A stretch of DNA of 64,000 bases from Devosia sp. Root685 (lineage in GTDB: Bacteria; Pseudomonadota; Alphaproteobacteria; Rhizobiales; Devosiaceae), in NCBI RefSeq assembly GCF_001427875.1, contig NZ_LMHK01000001.1, positions 1,712,892-1,776,891 of the forward strand, written 5' to 3'. Shown here in pieces: positions 62,262-64,000 of the stretch (the stretch's first letter is position 1; each line of letters begins with the position of its first letter). A program made the translations under genes and the position numbers. Under the pieces are notes generated by a model that saw nothing but the letters and a program-made list of their open reading frames with translations, had not been told where the DNA came from and ran no database searches.

Positions 62262-63878
62262 ATGCCAGAAGTCCTGACCAACGCTGCCGAATTTACCGTT
62301 TCCGAAATCGCCCAGGCGGTGAAACGAACGGTCGAAGATGAATTCGGCCATGTCCGCGTGCGCGGCGAAATTTCCGGTTTTCGCGGCCAGCATTCCTCCG
62401 GCCACGCCTATTTTACCCTCAAGGACGATGCCGCCTCGATTGATGCCGTCATCTGGAAGGGTAGCTTTGGGCGCCTCGCCTTCAAGCCTGAGGAAGGGCT
62501 CGAAGTCATCGCCACCGGGCGCCTGACTACCTTTCCGCGCTCGTCAAAATACCAGATCGTCATCGAGCAGATCGAACCGGCCGGGGCCGGCGCGCTCATG
62601 GCGCTTCTCGAAGAGCGCCGCAAGAGACTGCTGGCCGAGGGGCTGTTCGAGCGCGAACGCAAGCGCCCCCTGCCCTATCTGCCGCGCGTCATTGGCGTGA
62701 TTACTTCGCCGACTGGCGCCGTCATCCGCGACATTCTCCATCGCCTCGATGATCGCTTCCCCAGCCACGTTCTCGTCTGGCCGGTGCGCGTGCAGGGCGA
62801 AACCTGCGCCCCTGAAGTCGTCAATGCCATAGAGGGTTTTAATGCCTTCCTGCCCGATGGCCCCATCCCGCGCCCCGATATTCTCATCGTCGCCCGCGGC
62901 GGCGGCTCCATCGAAGATCTCTGGGGCTTTAACGAAGAAGCCGTGGTGCGCGCCGTTGCGGCATCGGGCATCCCGGTTATCTCCGCCGTCGGCCACGAAA
63001 CCGATACGACGCTGATCGACTACGCCTCAGATATGCGTGCTCCGACGCCCACCGCCGCGGCCGAAGCCGCTGTGCCGGTGCGCGCCGAACTCATCGCTTA
63101 TGTCGACGACCAAGGCAGCCGCCAGCGCCAGGCTGCGCGGCGCACTCTCGCGAGCTTGAAGGATCGCCTCCGCGCCGCCAGCGCCGGCCTGCCGCGCCCG
63201 GCCGATCTCATCGCGACGCAGCGCCAGAGCCTCGATTTGTCGGGAACGCGTCTGTCAGGCGCGCTGCGTCATTTCGTACAGAGCCGCCGCGTGGCTTTTT
63301 CGAAGGCGGCAGCAGAGATGCAACCACGTCTGGTGCGCCAGCGTCAGTCGGAATTGGCCGCCCGTCTGGACACTCTGGATCAACGCGCACTTCGCGGCCT
63401 CCACAAAACCGTAGAGCGCGCCCGCCTCACCTTCGATCCGCGCTCGGCACGTCTTATCAAGGTTGTCGATCAGGCGCTCGAGCGCAAGCGCACGCAATTT
63501 GTTCGCCTGGCACCTCGCCTCTCAGCGCAACCCCTTCGTGCCGAACTCCGCCAGTTGCAGGGCAAGCTCGGGCCGCTGGTCCAGCGCCTCGCTCAGGCGC
63601 CAGACCGGATCACCGTTGAGCGCAGGCAAAAGCTGGAACAGCTGGAAAAACTGCTCAAAACCCTAAGCTATCGCAGCGTTCTGGCCCGTGGTTATGCGCT
63701 GGTGCAGAATGATGCCGGCGATGTGATCAGCAGCGCAAAGCCGCTCAATCCCGGCGATGCCATCAAGCTGACCTTCGCGGATGGCGAAGTCGGCGCCAAT
63801 GTAGCCGGTGCTCCGCCGCAGAAGCGCAAAGCACCGCGTTCACCATTAGACGACGGGTCGCAGGAAAGTCTCTTTTGA
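62262..63878 (+). CDS. xseA: Exodeoxyribonuclease VII large subunit
   Basis: A 538-aa subunit of ExoVII, which degrades single-stranded DNA in both directions. It has an N-terminal OB-fold (FTVSEIAQAVKRTVEDEFGH, VRVRGEISGFRGQHSSGHAY), a catalytic domain with GVITSPTGAVIRDILHRL, ILIVARGGGSIEDLWGFNEE and SAVGHETDTTLIDYASDMRA, then a long coiled coil (about 290-450) and a C-terminal YRSVLARGYALVQN segment. xseB is not adjacent. The true ATG is at 62262; the frame is open upstream through the end of the LysR gene. Confidence 0.97.
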   Translation: MPEVLTNAAEFTVSEIAQAVKRTVEDEFGHVRVRGEISGFRGQHSSGHAYFTLKDDAASIDAVIWKGSFGRLAFKPEEGLEVIATGRLTTFPRSSKYQIVIEQIEPAGAGALMALLEERRKRLLAEGLFERERKRPLPYLPRVIGVITSPTGAVIRDILHRLDDRFPSHVLVWPVRVQGETCAPEVVNAIEGFNAFLPDGPIPRPDILIVARGGGSIEDLWGFNEEAVVRAVAASGIPVISAVGHETDTTLIDYASDMRAPTPTAAAEAAVPVRAELIAYVDDQGSRQRQAARRTLASLKDRLRAASAGLPRPADLIATQRQSLDLSGTRLSGALRHFVQSRRVAFSKAAAEMQPRLVRQRQSELAARLDTLDQRALRGLHKTVERARLTFDPRSARLIKVVDQALERKRTQFVRLAPRLSAQPLRAELRQLQGKLGPLVQRLAQAPDRITVERRQKLEQLEKLLKTLSYRSVLARGYALVQNDAGDVISSAKPLNPGDAIKLTFADGEVGANVAGAPPQKRKAPRSPLDDGSQESLF

Positions 63879-63926
63879 TTGTCCGGTTTCCGCTCTATAT
63901 CGGAATAATTCGGAAGGAAACGGACG

Positions 63927-64000
63927 ATGAATATCTTCGACAAGGGGTTTTCACCCTCCGAAGCGACGGTACGCTACCTGGACGGGGACTACGTGGTTCT
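63927..64000 (+). CDS. DUF2093 domain protein, 3'-truncated by window edge
   Basis: Only 24 codons are inside the window: MNIFDKGFSPSEATVRYLDG then DYVV. The F..G....EA.vRYLDGDy pattern matches the start of the short DUF2093 proteins that commonly follow xseA in Rhizobiales. GGAAGGAAACGGACG gives a good ribosome site. Function unknown. Confidence 0.75.
   Translation, partial: MNIFDKGFSPSEATVRYLDGDYVV

Overview
The window is 64 kb of GC-rich chromosome from an alphaproteobacterium. It is most likely a member of the Hyphomicrobiales (Rhizobiales), and a Devosia-like lineage is my best guess. This is an inference from gene order and regulatory signals, not a database match. The indicators are: a CcrM-type GANTC methylase after rnhB with CtrA-like sites in its promoter; the order mutY, DUF721, dsbA, smc; an atpI-B-E-F'-F operon apart from the F1 genes; the aa3 oxidase order ctaC-D-B-CoxF-G-E with DUF983 and SURF1; xseA followed by a DUF2093 gene; IalB-type periplasmic proteins; and a GTTC-N7-GTTC SOS box, the alphaproteobacterial form.

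Layout. 1-1.7 kb: end of ispH, a GNAT enzyme, rnhA. 1.7-12.5 kb: DUF808, glyS, DUF2207 and LemA membrane proteins, rnk, glyQ, a small membrane protein, an S49 peptidase, a TrmN6-type methylase, and a divergent polyprenyl diphosphate synthase. 12.5-21.5 kb: ispE, a TPR protein, ETF-ubiquinone oxidoreductase, a uracil-DNA glycosylase, two MFS transporters and moaB. 21.5-27.4 kb: a radical SAM protein behind an SOS box, a HAD phosphatase, an IalB-like orphan, DUF4180, rnhB, ccrM and a deazaflavin-type oxidoreductase. 27.4-28.9 kb is the most accessory-looking stretch: a VapBC module with a perfect 28-bp operator palindrome, then an unrecognised gene bracketed by two imperfect copies of the mutY 3' end. 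28.9-36 kb: mutY, DUF721, dsbA, smc and a ParDE-like module. 36-43.9 kb: the ATP synthase Fo operon, then a tandem glycine riboswitch controlling gcvT-H-PA-PB. 43.9-53 kb: a lipoprotein, a peroxiredoxin, a DsbD-alpha-like protein, YqgE, a membrane PAS-GGDEF-EAL protein, GNAT, an M16 protease and thrC. 53-60 kb: the complete aa3 cytochrome oxidase locus. 60-64 kb: IalB, PilZ, DUF1127, LysR, xseA and the start of a DUF2093 gene.

Most of the content is housekeeping: isoprenoid synthesis (ispH, ispE, polyprenyl synthase), glycine charging and glycine cleavage, respiration and ATP synthesis, and DNA repair and chromosome handling (RNases HI and HII, UDG, MutY, SMC, ExoVII, CcrM). Intergenic spaces are rich in palindromic repeats of several families: a 70-bp element in three copies, CTCCCCC-type inverted repeats, and others. 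I see no transposase, integrase, rRNA, tRNA or CRISPR array.

The best candidate for something undescribed is the cassette at about 28.2-28.9 kb. It holds an orphan gene with an AT-rich promoter region, inserted so that a diverged copy of the last ~15 codons of mutY lies on its far side. That is the signature expected of integration into a gene 3' end. Other points worth checking are the SOS box before the radical SAM gene, a UDG lacking two of the four usual cluster cysteines, and stacked hairpins between atpE and atpF'.
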